Part shown: in pieces, positions 17,980 through 25,968 of the stretch
Layout of the letters: every line of letters starts with the position of its first letter
Position numbering within the stretch: position 1 is the stretch's first letter
DNA from: Algoriphagus yeomjeoni
GTDB lineage: Bacteria > Bacteroidota > Bacteroidia > Cytophagales > Cyclobacteriaceae
Length of the DNA stretch: 64,000 nucleotides
NCBI RefSeq assembly: GCF_003259505.1
Contig: NZ_QLLK01000004.1
Coordinates: 186,001 to 250,000 of the forward strand
Direction of reading: 5' to 3'
Notes under the pieces: generated by a model
The model's database searches: none
Told to the model about the DNA's origin: nothing
What the model saw: only the letters and a program-made list of their open reading frames with translations
Position numbers and translations under genes: made by a program

Positions 17980-19257
17980 ATGAAACTTACGCTCGATCAA
18001 ATACAGTCACAAAACAATTATCAAAGTGCAGAACACAACAGAAGCTTTGAATTCCTTGCCGAAAGCTTAGAGAAAAAGGGAATTGATGTAGAATCTCTCA
18101 TTTCCAAACTTCAAGAACTACAGATAGCCATTCCAAGTTGGGCACTGGGAACAGGTGGTACACGATTTGGGAGATTTTCCGGAGGTGGTGAACCGGCCAC
18201 TTTGATCCAAAAAATCCAAGATGTAGGAATCCTTCATGCACTCAATCAGTCCAGCAACGCTGTTTCCCTTCATATTCCTTGGGATATTCCATCTGATTAC
18301 CAAGCGATAAAAGACAGTGTCTCAGAAGTAGGGATTGGCTTTGATGCGGTAAACTCCAATACTTTTCAGGATCAGGCTCACCAAGCGCATAGCTATAAAT
18401 TTGGTTCTCTCGCAAATTCAGAACAAGCAGTTCGAGACTTAGCCGTGGAGCATAACAAGAAGGTAATTGAGATCGGAGAGAAACTAGGTTCCAAAGCACT
18501 CACTGTTTGGTTGGCTGATGGAAGTAGTTTCCCTGGACAGCACAGCTTGAGAAAAGCACTGGAGAATACTCACTTGTCTTTGCAGGAAATCTATAAAGCA
18601 GTTCCGGATGATTGGAAGCTTTTGATTGAATACAAGCCTTACGAACCTTCCTTCTACAGCACAGTGATTCAGGATTGGGGAACTTCATTTTTACTGGCTA
18701 ATAAACTCGGCAAAAAGGCTTATACGATGGTGGATTTGGGACATCACCTGCCAAACACCAATATCGAGCAGATCGTAGCAACCTTGATGACCGAAGGTAA
18801 ATTAGGCGGATTCCATTTCAATGACTCTAAATACGGTGACGATGACCTGACTGTGGGAAGTGTAAAACCTTATCAGTTGTTTCTGATTTTCCAGGAATTG
18901 GTGAAAGGATTTAAAGAGACAAACAATCCCCCACTTTCATGGATGATCGATGCCAGTCACAACTTGAAAGATCCTATGGAAGATCTGATTCAATCCGTTC
19001 AGGCTATTAAACTCGCCTATGCTCAGGCATTATTGGTAGATAGTAAATCCTTAGAAGCAGCTCAGGAAGTCCATGATGTGGCAGGAGCTCAGGAGATTTT
19101 ACAGGATGCATACAGAACAGATTTACGCCCTTTGCTTGCTGAAGCAATGCGCAGATCCGGTGGAGCAATTGACCCAATCAAAGCATTCAGATCACTTAAA
19201 GTAAGAGAATCCTTAATCAATGAAAGAGGCTTAAAATCAATTGCTTCTGGGTTGTAA
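17980..19257 (+). CDS. rhaI: L-rhamnose isomerase, RhaI type
   Basis: A 425-residue TIM-barrel metalloenzyme of the RhaI (Pseudomonas stutzeri/Bacillus-type) L-rhamnose isomerase family, distinct from E. coli RhaA. It converts L-rhamnose to L-rhamnulose. Predicted Mn-binding residues are visible in order: Glu in LLIEYKPYEP (about 218), Asp in VDLGHH (about 252), His in FHFNDSKYGDDD (about 279) and Asp in MIDASHN (about 325). The early RFGRFSGGGEP segment is also family-typical. The rhamnulokinase and aldolase steps are not in this window. The gene ends the rhamnose cluster. Confidence 0.87.
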   Translation: MKLTLDQIQSQNNYQSAEHNRSFEFLAESLEKKGIDVESLISKLQELQIAIPSWALGTGGTRFGRFSGGGEPATLIQKIQDVGILHALNQSSNAVSLHIPWDIPSDYQAIKDSVSEVGIGFDAVNSNTFQDQAHQAHSYKFGSLANSEQAVRDLAVEHNKKVIEIGEKLGSKALTVWLADGSSFPGQHSLRKALENTHLSLQEIYKAVPDDWKLLIEYKPYEPSFYSTVIQDWGTSFLLANKLGKKAYTMVDLGHHLPNTNIEQIVATLMTEGKLGGFHFNDSKYGDDDLTVGSVKPYQLFLIFQELVKGFKETNNPPLSWMIDASHNLKDPMEDLIQSVQAIKLAYAQALLVDSKSLEAAQEVHDVAGAQEILQDAYRTDLRPLLAEAMRRSGGAIDPIKAFRSLKVRESLINERGLKSIASGL

Positions 19258-19302
19258 TTCATGCTTAATTAGTTTTGAAAAGGCTACCACAAAATTGCTG
19301 TT

Positions 19303-19372
19303 TGTCACATTGAGCGAAGTCGAAATGTCAATTATTTGCTTCAACTGGCTTTCGACTCCGCTCAGGTTGACA
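19303..19372. repeat. Imperfect inverted repeat (GAGCGAAGTCGAAA type)
   Basis: Left arm TGTCACATTGAGCGAAGTCG and following AAAT (19303-19326) pairs imperfectly with TTTCGACTCCGCTCAGGTTG and following ACA (19350-19372). I recall similar elements as intergenic repeats in other Bacteroidota. It could act as a bidirectional terminator after rhaI or be a miniature mobile element. Confidence 0.6.
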
Positions 19373-19421
19373 AATTCAATTCCTTTTGAGACAGCCTCTT
19401 CATTTTTTGGGCAATAAAATT

Positions 19422-19461
19422 TTGCGCTCTCTGCGTAACCTTCTGTGTACCCCGCGGTTAA
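19422..19461 (+). repeat. Interspersed CTCTGCGG repeat, copy 2
   Basis: TTGCGCTCTCTGCGTAACC, then TTCTGTGTACCCCGCGGTTAA: the same pattern as 17929-17965 and the reverse complement of 42961-43000. It lies just upstream of the promoter-like motif at 19486. Confidence 0.55.
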
Positions 19462-19485
19462 TTTTTTCACTTTTTCTTTTTCCCG

Positions 19486-19512
19486 CTAAGGGTAATCCCT
19501 TCCAAAGCTGTC
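19486..19512 (+). promoter_or_regulatory. ECF-type promoter motif, copy 1
   Basis: CTAAGGGTAA (19486-19495), 14 bases, then GTC (19510-19512). The same arrangement occurs at 21319-21345 before the ECF sigma gene and on the minus strand at 26240-26266. ECF promoters typically combine an upstream box with a GTC-like -10 element. The ATG of the small acyl-carrier-like gene follows 35 bp downstream. Confidence 0.6.
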
Positions 19513-19546
19513 TTCTATATGACCACACAAAAAGTCATAACAGCAA

Positions 19547-19777
19547 ATGGGAAAATATAGCCAACTCCGAAAAATCACTCAGGTTTTCAGCGAATACGGA
19601 ATCGTATTGACAGGCCAGAGAAAACACGACCACTTCCTCTTCGATCTACGAATGGACAAAATCTTCCTCAATGGATTGATTTACGAATTGGAATATGCAC
19701 TTAACATTGAGCTAGAAGATAAAAAGGTAATCAACATTGATGCACCCTCTCAATTGATCGCGCTTCTGCTCGATTGA
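19547..19777 (+). CDS. Small acyl-carrier-like protein lacking the Ser
   Basis: A 76-residue acidic-helical protein whose second half resembles helices II-IV of acyl carrier proteins (D-x-x-FLNGLIYELEYALNIELEDKKV, then APSQLIALLL). In true carriers the motif is DSL with the phosphopantetheine Ser; here the aligned position is Lys38 after Asp37 (DLRMDKIFL), so it could not carry the prosthetic group. Function is unknown; a structural or regulatory ACP homologue is one reading. It lies directly behind a candidate ECF promoter and upstream of an LA_2272-type repeat protein. The resemblance was judged by eye and is moderate. Confidence 0.6.
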   Translation: MGKYSQLRKITQVFSEYGIVLTGQRKHDHFLFDLRMDKIFLNGLIYELEYALNIELEDKKVINIDAPSQLIALLLD

Positions 19778-19836
19778 TTCGCCATGAAGAGCATTCTTTC
19801 ATCCTGTAGCTAAACTGCTGTCGATCGAGTCATACA

Positions 19837-19865
19837 CTGAGATTGCTTCGTTCCTCGCAATGACG
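19837..19865 (+). repeat. Intergenic repeat GATTGCTTCGTTCCTCGCAA
   Basis: CTGA-GATTGCTTCG-TTCCTCGCAATGACG. I recall this string as a recurrent intergenic element in many Bacteroidota genomes, not verified here. It lies between the acyl-carrier-like gene and the first repeat protein. Confidence 0.5.
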
Positions 19866-19991
19866 TGCACAAAAGTAATTCTAAACATGCGCTACAGATC
19901 TGTGACTTGTAAGGATGCCTTGACCAATGAACTTATCGAACCGCCGCATCCTAAGCCCCTAAAATACATTTTCAAAAAATCTCAATGCAAA

Positions 19992-21203
19992 ATGAAAACT
20001 CTCTACACAAAAATATTCCTATTCGCATTCTTGTTCATCACACTCCTTTCAATTTGCTTCGCTCAGGAAAAAAGTCCAGCTCATCTTGGCTTCTTCTACC
20101 CCATTTCCACCCATGGAACAGAAGCAGCGAATTACACCAATAACTTCAGTTTTCATGTTCTTACCGGGCTATCTGGAGGAGAAAATGGGGCTGCAATCTA
20201 TGGTTTGGCAGGAATGGTAAAAGGTGATGTAAACGGAGCTCAAATCTCTGGACTCTGGAATCATGTCACCGGAAAAGTTGTAGGGCTTCAAGTCGCTGGA
20301 TTGCTGAATCAGAGTTCTCAAGCAAGTGAGGCTGCCCAGATAGCTGGGATCAGCAATATCAACCTAGGAAATTCGGCTTTCCAGGCTTCCGGTATTTTCA
20401 ATAAAGCCAAGCTGGTAAATGGGGCTCAGTTTGCCGGAATCTCAAATATTGCAGAGCACAACGATGGAATTCAAGCTTCTGGAATCGCTAGTCTGTCAAA
20501 ATCAGTCACGGGAATTCAGGTGTCCGGATTCGCAAGTATTTCTCCTGAAATAGACGGAGCACAGATTGCCGGTATTGCCACCATTTCAAAAACTGTCAAA
20601 GGAGTCCAAATCGCAGGGCTTTCGAATGTAGCTGAAAAGGTTGAAGGAGTTCAGATTTCAGGACTTATAAATCAGGCTAAAACCGTAAAAGGAATACAAA
20701 TCGGCCTGATTAATATTGCAGATAGTAGTGATGTGACCATAGGTTTGATCAACATGGTGAAAAATGGCGACCATAGATTGGGTGTTTCCATTGATGAAAA
20801 CTTCAATTCCTTTTTGACTCTTCGCTCAGGAGGAACGCGAGTTTATGGAATCGTCGGAATAGGAACAAACTTGGAAGTAAAAGACCTGAAATACGGTTTT
20901 GAAGCTGGTTTAGGTCTAAATCTAGCTGAATCCAGACATTTCAGACTAGATGTAGAAGGAGTCAGCAAATACCTGACAGATTTTGAAGGCAATGATTTCT
21001 CCAAATTCAGCTTTCAATTGCTCCCAACTTTAAAGATTTCCAAAGGTATACATCTTTTCGCTGGGCCTAGTCTTTCTTATATGCACTCAAGTGACCTGGA
21101 TGCTGTCGATCATACAGGATTGACAATTTGGGATGAGACTTGGAGAGAAAATTACCATGCAGCGTTATTAGGATTTACTGCGGGAATTAATGTGAGGTTT
21201 TGA
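19992..21203 (+). CDS. LA_2272-type surface repeat protein
   Basis: A 403-residue secreted protein: signal peptide (1-24, ending FAQ), then about twelve repeats of roughly 15 residues (about 78-255; pattern V-x-G-x-Q-I-A-G-I-x-N-x-A-x-x, for example VKGVQIAGLSNVAEK), then a block shared with the protein at 23035 (GLINMVKNGDHRLGVSID, LRSGGTRVYGIVGIG) and a C-terminal region that looks like outer-membrane beta-barrel, ending in VRF. I chose the ATG at 19992 because it starts the signal peptide. This matches the LA_2272 surface-repeat family known from Leptospira and Bacteroidota, whose function is not established. A promoter motif about 480 bp upstream may serve it together with the small gene at 19547. 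Confidence 0.8.
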   Translation: MKTLYTKIFLFAFLFITLLSICFAQEKSPAHLGFFYPISTHGTEAANYTNNFSFHVLTGLSGGENGAAIYGLAGMVKGDVNGAQISGLWNHVTGKVVGLQVAGLLNQSSQASEAAQIAGISNINLGNSAFQASGIFNKAKLVNGAQFAGISNIAEHNDGIQASGIASLSKSVTGIQVSGFASISPEIDGAQIAGIATISKTVKGVQIAGLSNVAEKVEGVQISGLINQAKTVKGIQIGLINIADSSDVTIGLINMVKNGDHRLGVSIDENFNSFLTLRSGGTRVYGIVGIGTNLEVKDLKYGFEAGLGLNLAESRHFRLDVEGVSKYLTDFEGNDFSKFSFQLLPTLKISKGIHLFAGPSLSYMHSSDLDAVDHTGLTIWDETWRENYHAALLGFTAGINVRF

Positions 21204-21213
21204 GAAAACTGTT

Positions 21214-21271
21214 TGATGTTGGATGCCCGATGACCGGTGTAGCCTGCATCGGTCACCCGACATCGGACAAC
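21214..21271. repeat. Imperfect inverted repeat before sigma gene
   Basis: Arms at 21214-21235 (GATGTTGGATGCCCGATGAC and CG) and 21250-21271 (CGGTCACCCGACATCGGACA and AC) are complementary at about 16 of 22 positions. It may end transcription of the repeat-protein gene or be another interspersed repeat. Confidence 0.5.
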
Positions 21272-21318
21272 CTGCAACTACTACATTTCCCTATAATCCC
21301 ATAATTTTACTTTCCCCA

Positions 21319-21345
21319 CTAAGGGTAAATGCAGTTGAGCTTGTC
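21319..21345 (+). promoter_or_regulatory. ECF-type promoter motif, copy 2 (autoregulation)
   Basis: CTAAGGGTAA (21319-21328), 14 bases, GTC (21343-21345), the same spacing as copies at 19486 and 26266. It lies 30 bp before the GTG start of the ECF sigma gene, so it suggests that the sigma factor drives its own operon. Confidence 0.65.
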
Positions 21346-21374
21346 ATAGCTATGAAAGCATCAAATAATTAAAG

Positions 21375-21956
21375 GTGATCGAGAATCTTACACATCTGTC
21401 CACTCCGCAAACGCTTGTCGATGAGCAATCATTTGAAGGCGTCTTTAAAAGCTATTTCAAAGCCTTGCATGCCTATGCGCTAGCTATAATAAAGGATTCT
21501 GAAGAGGCAGAAGAGGTAGTGCAAAGCGTATTTCTAAAGCTTTGGGAAAAGCGGGAAACCATTGAAATCAACAGTTCGCTGAAAGCTTACCTCTACCGGG
21601 CTGTGTACCATGACAGTCTCAACCACATCAAGCATCAACAAGTGAAAAGAAAGCATTGGGATCACGCGCACTACGAAATGACTCAGGGAAAACCTGAGGA
21701 AATTGGTGAACAGATCAAAGGCCAAGAAAATGAATTGTACGAGCGCTTTCAACTGGCAATGGAAAAATTGCCTGAGAAATGCCGGATGGTCTTCAACCTC
21801 AGTAGGTTTGAGGAACTGAAATATCAGCAAATAGCCGATAGGCTAGAGATCTCCATCAAAACGGTGGAAGCACATATGGGAAAAGCACTGAAGACTTTGC
21901 GGGTAGAACTTGCAGAATTCCTTCCGCTGCTTTTGATTTTTTTGATAAATCTATAA
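21375..21956 (+). CDS. ECF RNA polymerase sigma-70 factor, Bacteroides-type
   Basis: A 193-residue ECF sigma factor of the FecI-like Bacteroidota expansion family. Region 2 spans about 20-88 (FKSYFKALHAYALAIIKDSEEAEEVVQSVFLKLWEKR), region 4 about 130-180 (LPEKCRMVFNLSRFEELKYQQIADRLEISIKTVEAHMGKALKTLR). The start is GTG at 21375; there is no in-frame ATG before residue 98, so an unusual start is required. It is followed three bases later by a FecR-like anti-sigma gene, and a candidate promoter for itself lies just upstream. Normally such pairs control a SusC-like receptor; here the next gene is an STN-bearing repeat protein. Confidence 0.9.
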   Translation: MIENLTHLSTPQTLVDEQSFEGVFKSYFKALHAYALAIIKDSEEAEEVVQSVFLKLWEKRETIEINSSLKAYLYRAVYHDSLNHIKHQQVKRKHWDHAHYEMTQGKPEEIGEQIKGQENELYERFQLAMEKLPEKCRMVFNLSRFEELKYQQIADRLEISIKTVEAHMGKALKTLRVELAEFLPLLLIFLINL

Positions 21957-21959
21957 GCT

Positions 21960-22943
21960 ATGGAAACCATGAACGAAGAAAAATTGATCAAATATTTGCT
22001 TCAGGAAAGTGATGCCGAAGAGAGCAAAGCTGTTCAGGATTGGATTTCTGAAGATGAGGCAAATCAAAAACAGTTTGAAAAAATCAAGTGGATTTGGGAT
22101 TCCAGTAGTTTGCTTTTGGAGAAAAGCGAAGTGGATGAAAATCAAGCTTGGCAAAAGTTTACTGAACTTAGAAACAAAAAAATAGATACAGCGCCAAAAC
22201 AAAACCAGCGCTTTTTACAGAGCAAATTGTTTCGGGTAGCAGCAGCAATTACCTTGATTTTCATATCTGCTTGGGTTTATTCAGCATTTCTTCCCCAGTC
22301 AGGAAGAGCCTATTTCAGTTCTGTTGAACTTCAGTCAGAAGACACTCCTATTGAAGTTCCACTACTTGATGGTACGGCAATCACTTTGAATAGAAATACA
22401 ACTCTTAGCTATTCCCAGAAGCTTTTTACAAAAGAAAGAAAAGTGACTTTAGAAAATGGAGAGGCCTTTTTTGATGTAAAGCGAAATGAGCAAAAGCCAT
22501 TTGTTATTCAATCTGAAGCTGTTCAAATAACTGTGTTGGGAACAAGTTTCCACGTTAAAACAACTGGGAATATCACTGAAGTAATTGTCGTGACTGGGTC
22601 AGTCCAAGTTGAGATTGATGGTAAAAAAGAGGTGCTAAGGCCTGAAGAAAAACTTTCTGTAAATCAGGAATCCGGAGAGATGCTAAAGACTATTCCTTCC
22701 AATAACCTGTACAATTATTACGTCAGTAAAAAATTCCAGGCAGATGAGATTCGATTGCAAGAATTAGTCACTTCCTTGAATGAAGCCTACGATTCAAACA
22801 TAGAAATTGCTAGAGAGGAATTGAAAGATTTAGCAATAACCACCACCTTGGAATATGACTCGCTTGACAAGAATCTAGAAGTGCTACGAGAAACGCTAAA
22901 CCTTACTATAATTCGTCAAGACGGAAAGATTATCATTCAGTAA
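21960..22943 (+). CDS. FecR-family anti-sigma factor
   Basis: A 327-residue single-pass inner-membrane protein. The cytoplasmic N-terminal segment (1-85) binds the sigma factor in this family, one transmembrane helix lies at about 90-111, and the periplasmic part has the FecR domain (VELQSEDTPIEVPLLDGTAITLNRNTTLSY, EAFFDVKRNEQKPFVIQ, VTVLGTSFHV-like) and the C-terminal DUF4974 domain (FQADEIRLQELVTSLNEAYDSNIEI). It normally relays a signal from the STN domain of an outer-membrane receptor. Here the only linked STN domain is in the repeat protein at 23035. The gene begins three bases after the sigma gene. Confidence 0.92.
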   Translation: METMNEEKLIKYLLQESDAEESKAVQDWISEDEANQKQFEKIKWIWDSSSLLLEKSEVDENQAWQKFTELRNKKIDTAPKQNQRFLQSKLFRVAAAITLIFISAWVYSAFLPQSGRAYFSSVELQSEDTPIEVPLLDGTAITLNRNTTLSYSQKLFTKERKVTLENGEAFFDVKRNEQKPFVIQSEAVQITVLGTSFHVKTTGNITEVIVVTGSVQVEIDGKKEVLRPEEKLSVNQESGEMLKTIPSNNLYNYYVSKKFQADEIRLQELVTSLNEAYDSNIEIAREELKDLAITTTLEYDSLDKNLEVLRETLNLTIIRQDGKIIIQ

Positions 22944-22963
22944 ACAGCCTTTTCATGGAAATA

Positions 22964-22994
22964 AAGGACTATGGTTGAAAAAATCATAGTCCTT
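22964..22994 (+). terminator. Intercistronic hairpin after fecR-like gene
   Basis: AAGGACTATG (22964-22973) and CATAGTCCTT (22985-22994) form a perfect 10-bp stem with an 11-base loop. No strong T-run follows, so it may be a weak terminator or attenuator that sets the ratio of anti-sigma factor to the downstream repeat protein. Confidence 0.5.
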
Positions 22995-23034
22995 ACTTTG
23001 TTAAATTACCCCAGATTTTAATCCCAAGTTTTCA

Positions 23035-24804
23035 ATGTTGAGATTCAACCCACTTTTTCGGTACGCTCTCCTACTTTTGATTTTTTTGATGCATTCATTG
23101 GAAGGTTTTTCTCAGATGATGCTGGAGAAAAAAATCCAATTTGCGAGTAAGGATGCATTTAGTCTAGGCCAGATGCTGGATACACTTTCATCCAAAAACG
23201 ATTTTTATTTTTCCTATGAAAGCACTTTGCTACCATTGGACAACCCTCTATCAAATGAAAACTATTCAGGAACCATTGGTGATTTTCTTCTAAAAGAGCT
23301 TGGAAATGAATACGAGTACAAGGAATTGCCTGGCTATATTATCATCCGATATGCGCCGGAAAAATTGGATCTGGATGCAGAAATGGACAAGCGATTCAAT
23401 ACCGTCACCGTAAAGGGATACATTAGAAATAGCAGTACCCAGGAAGCAGTAAGTAGGGCCAGTATCTATGATAAAAATACGCTTGCTTCCACATTGACGG
23501 ATCAGAATGGCTATTTCAAGCTGAAATATAAAAAGCAGAATTCTTCGATTTGGCTTACGTTGAGCAAGGAAAATTACCGGGACACCACTTTTTTGCTAAT
23601 GCCCACAATAGATATTGTAGCGGAAAAAGAGAACCGCCGATTTCGATACATCCCTGGTGATAGTACTACCAAGGCTCTGGAAGAGAGTTTTCTTGGAAAA
23701 GCATTTATCGGTTTCAAACAAAGGCTTCAAGGAATCAACATGGGTAGCTTCTTTGCCGAAAGCCCTGTGCAAATGTCGCTCATTCCAGGTCTAAGCACCA
23801 AAGGAATGTTCAGCAGTCAGACGATTAGCAAGTTTTCTCTAAATCTAATAGGCGGCTATACAGCTGGAATCGAAGGAATGGAAATAGCGGGCATTTTCAA
23901 CATCAATAAGCGTGATGTTAAATCGCTACAAGTTGCCGGGATTTTCAACTTAGTTGGTGGAAGTTCCAAAGGTCTGCAGGTCGGTGGAATTTATAATTCT
24001 GTGTATAAAAATGTAGACGGACTTCAAGTTGGTGGAATTTTCAATCAAGTAAAAGGCAGTGTAAAAGGCCTTCAAATTGGAGGAATCGCCAACTATGTCC
24101 AAGATACAGCTGCTGTGCAAATTGCAGGAATTGTAAATCACGCTGATCAATCAAAACATTTTCAACTTGCCGGAATCACTAATAACACCTCAAAATCCGC
24201 TGGCTTCCAATTAGCTGGAATTTCAAATCTTGCCGGAGACTCTGTTGACAATCAACTCACCTCCATTGTCAACCGAGCCAAAATTGTCAATGGATTTCAA
24301 TTTGCGCTGATCAATGTGGCCCAAGAAAGTGATTACCCTGTTGGCTTACTGAACTTTGTTAAAAATGGAGAAAAGAACGTAGGTCTTTCCATAGATGAAT
24401 CTGGTTTTACACATTTTGACTTTAGGTCAGGTGGGCGAAAAATGTATGGGATTCTTGGAGTGGCCTACAACCTGAGAGACATCGACACTCCGATCGGACT
24501 TGAAGCAGGATTGGGAATTCATTTGATTCCAGAGCGGAAGTTTTCATTGGACACAGAGTTTGTGTCAATGACAGCAAGTGATTTTGTAGAGGTGACAAAT
24601 CATATCCAATCGTTTCGACTTTTCCTTGGCTTTAAATTCGGAAACCATCTTCGTGCTTTTGTTGGCCCAAGTTTGAACTTCGCCTTCCTGGATCCTGGCC
24701 AAGGAGATTTCACAAACGGTTGGCATATCCTCGAAAAAACGACTACCAATGGTATTTATAGAAGTTTCGGAGGAGTTAGTGGAGGGTTGCAAGTGATTTT
24801 TTAA
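23035..24804 (+). CDS. STN-domain/LA_2272-repeat outer-membrane protein
   Basis: A 589-residue protein with an unusual architecture. After a signal peptide (1-26) comes an STN (secretin/TonB short N-terminal) domain (about 32-107: IQFASKDAFSLGQMLDTLSSKNDFYFSY to YIIIRYAP), a carboxypeptidase-regulatory-like domain (about 122-195: VTVKGYIRNSSTQEAVSRASIYD), about ten 15-16-residue repeats (about 276-425; for example VDGLQVGGIFNQVKGS) and a barrel-like C-terminal region homologous to the protein at 19992, ending in QVIF. It has no TonB plug or 22-strand barrel. STN domains of transducing receptors contact FecR-like anti-sigma factors; the gene follows a sigma/FecR pair, so it is the likely signal input. 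The ligand is unknown. Confidence 0.85.
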   Translation: MLRFNPLFRYALLLLIFLMHSLEGFSQMMLEKKIQFASKDAFSLGQMLDTLSSKNDFYFSYESTLLPLDNPLSNENYSGTIGDFLLKELGNEYEYKELPGYIIIRYAPEKLDLDAEMDKRFNTVTVKGYIRNSSTQEAVSRASIYDKNTLASTLTDQNGYFKLKYKKQNSSIWLTLSKENYRDTTFLLMPTIDIVAEKENRRFRYIPGDSTTKALEESFLGKAFIGFKQRLQGINMGSFFAESPVQMSLIPGLSTKGMFSSQTISKFSLNLIGGYTAGIEGMEIAGIFNINKRDVKSLQVAGIFNLVGGSSKGLQVGGIYNSVYKNVDGLQVGGIFNQVKGSVKGLQIGGIANYVQDTAAVQIAGIVNHADQSKHFQLAGITNNTSKSAGFQLAGISNLAGDSVDNQLTSIVNRAKIVNGFQFALINVAQESDYPVGLLNFVKNGEKNVGLSIDESGFTHFDFRSGGRKMYGILGVAYNLRDIDTPIGLEAGLGIHLIPERKFSLDTEFVSMTASDFVEVTNHIQSFRLFLGFKFGNHLRAFVGPSLNFAFLDPGQGDFTNGWHILEKTTTNGIYRSFGGVSGGLQVIF

Positions 24805-24973
24805 AATTAAGCAATCTGGTGCATGTCTTCAGACTCGTCCGATGGCAAGAGAGCTTGAACCAGAATCATTGATCTTTTCACACTCCTTTTAAAATATCAG
24901 ACGAAAATGTTGCACCCCAACGGTACTCCTTAGCGTATACTTCAGCGATCACTGTGGTTGAAAATTACACATA

Positions 24974-24999
24974 AAAAACCCGAACGAGGTCGGGTTTTT
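24974..24999. terminator. Bidirectional terminator
   Basis: AAAAACCCGA (24974-24983) and TCGGGTTTTT (24990-24999) form a perfect stem with a six-base loop and T-runs on both strands. It separates the sigma operon from the convergent DUF4097 gene. Confidence 0.9.
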
Positions 25000-25023
25000 G
25001 GGTGGTTTGAAAACAACCTTTCA

Positions 25024-25968
25024 CTAGTTTCCTATTTTAATGTTGCCACTTGAGACAACACCTGACACGGTATAAAGAGAACCGTTATCTATCTTCAATG
25101 AGCCAGAAGAGTTACTTTCTCCCACTCTTATATTTCCACTAGAGGTAGTCATGTCGAAATTGAAATCCCTCAAATCGGAGTTTGTCTGTATATCAAAACT
25201 TCCAGATGATCCTTCGAATTGAGTATTTGAACCAAAGTAAGAATTGCGAACAGTATAATTTCCTGAGGAAATCTTCAATCTACCAAGTTCCTGAACTCCG
25301 TTCAAAACTCCATTGCCAGAGTTTAAAGAACTATTTACCTTACCCTTAATCATTTTGAAAGTAAACTTCCCGCTTGAACCTATAGCATTCAAGTTACCCT
25401 CGAGATTTGATATGGAAGCATTCCCAGAGGAAATCTCCAACTCAACATCTCCAATGAGATCATAAGCATTAATCTTGCCTGAGCTTAATTGCAATTCCAA
25501 AACTGGTGCACTGATATCTCCCAATTCCACATTTCCAGAACCTCCATCAAATTCAAATTCCTGAGCAATCACTTGACTAATTTTGATATTTCCTGATCCA
25601 GCTTCCATATCGATATTCATCAGTTCCGGTCCGTTCAGATTAATATAACCACGGCTATTTCCTCCGCCCATACCCTTTCTTTCTACTTCTATAATCAGCT
25701 TATTCTTATCTACTCTGTACTCGATGGAATAATTACCTACCCTGCTGGATTCCAAAACTCCAATAAGCTGCACAGACTCCAAATTTGGATTACCTATATA
25801 GGAAACATCCAAAAAAGATGATTCTATTTCTATAGAATTCACTTCGGTGAACTCTTCATTAATTGACTGTACCAACTCAAGGTTAGTATCACAAGACGTC
25901 AAAGAAGCAATTGTAGAACTAACTAGCGCAATTGCTAAAACTCGAAATTTACTTTGTTTTGCTCTCAT
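25024..25968 (-). CDS. DUF4097-like beta-repeat lipoprotein
   Basis: A 314-residue lipoprotein (Cys26 in LTSCDTN) with an N-terminal beta domain and a long run of SSGN/SSGK-type turns spaced about 20 residues apart (AGSGNIKIS, GGSGNVELG, LSSGKINAY, ISSGNASIS and so on to SSGNIKIG). This is the DUF4097/GIN-domain adhesin-head pattern predicted to form a beta-solenoid. Function is not established; such proteins are cell-envelope associated. It converges on the sigma/FecR operon, and a third copy of the ECF-type promoter motif lies upstream on its strand at 26266-26240, suggesting it belongs to the same regulon. Confidence 0.75.
   Translation of the reverse strand: MRAKQSKFRVLAIALVSSTIASLTSCDTNLELVQSINEEFTEVNSIEIESSFLDVSYIGNPNLESVQLIGVLESSRVGNYSIEYRVDKNKLIIEVERKGMGGGNSRGYINLNGPELMNIDMEAGSGNIKISQVIAQEFEFDGGSGNVELGDISAPVLELQLSSGKINAYDLIGDVELEISSGNASISNLEGNLNAIGSSGKFTFKMIKGKVNSSLNSGNGVLNGVQELGRLKISSGNYTVRNSYFGSNTQFEGSSGSFDIQTNSDLRDFNFDMTTSSGNIRVGESNSSGSLKIDNGSLYTVSGVVSSGNIKIGN

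Noticed and set aside
19386-19610. A 74-codon frame across the repeat-rich region after rhaI
   Set aside because: It runs through an interspersed repeat and the promoter motif, and it overlaps the better-supported small gene at 19547 in another frame.
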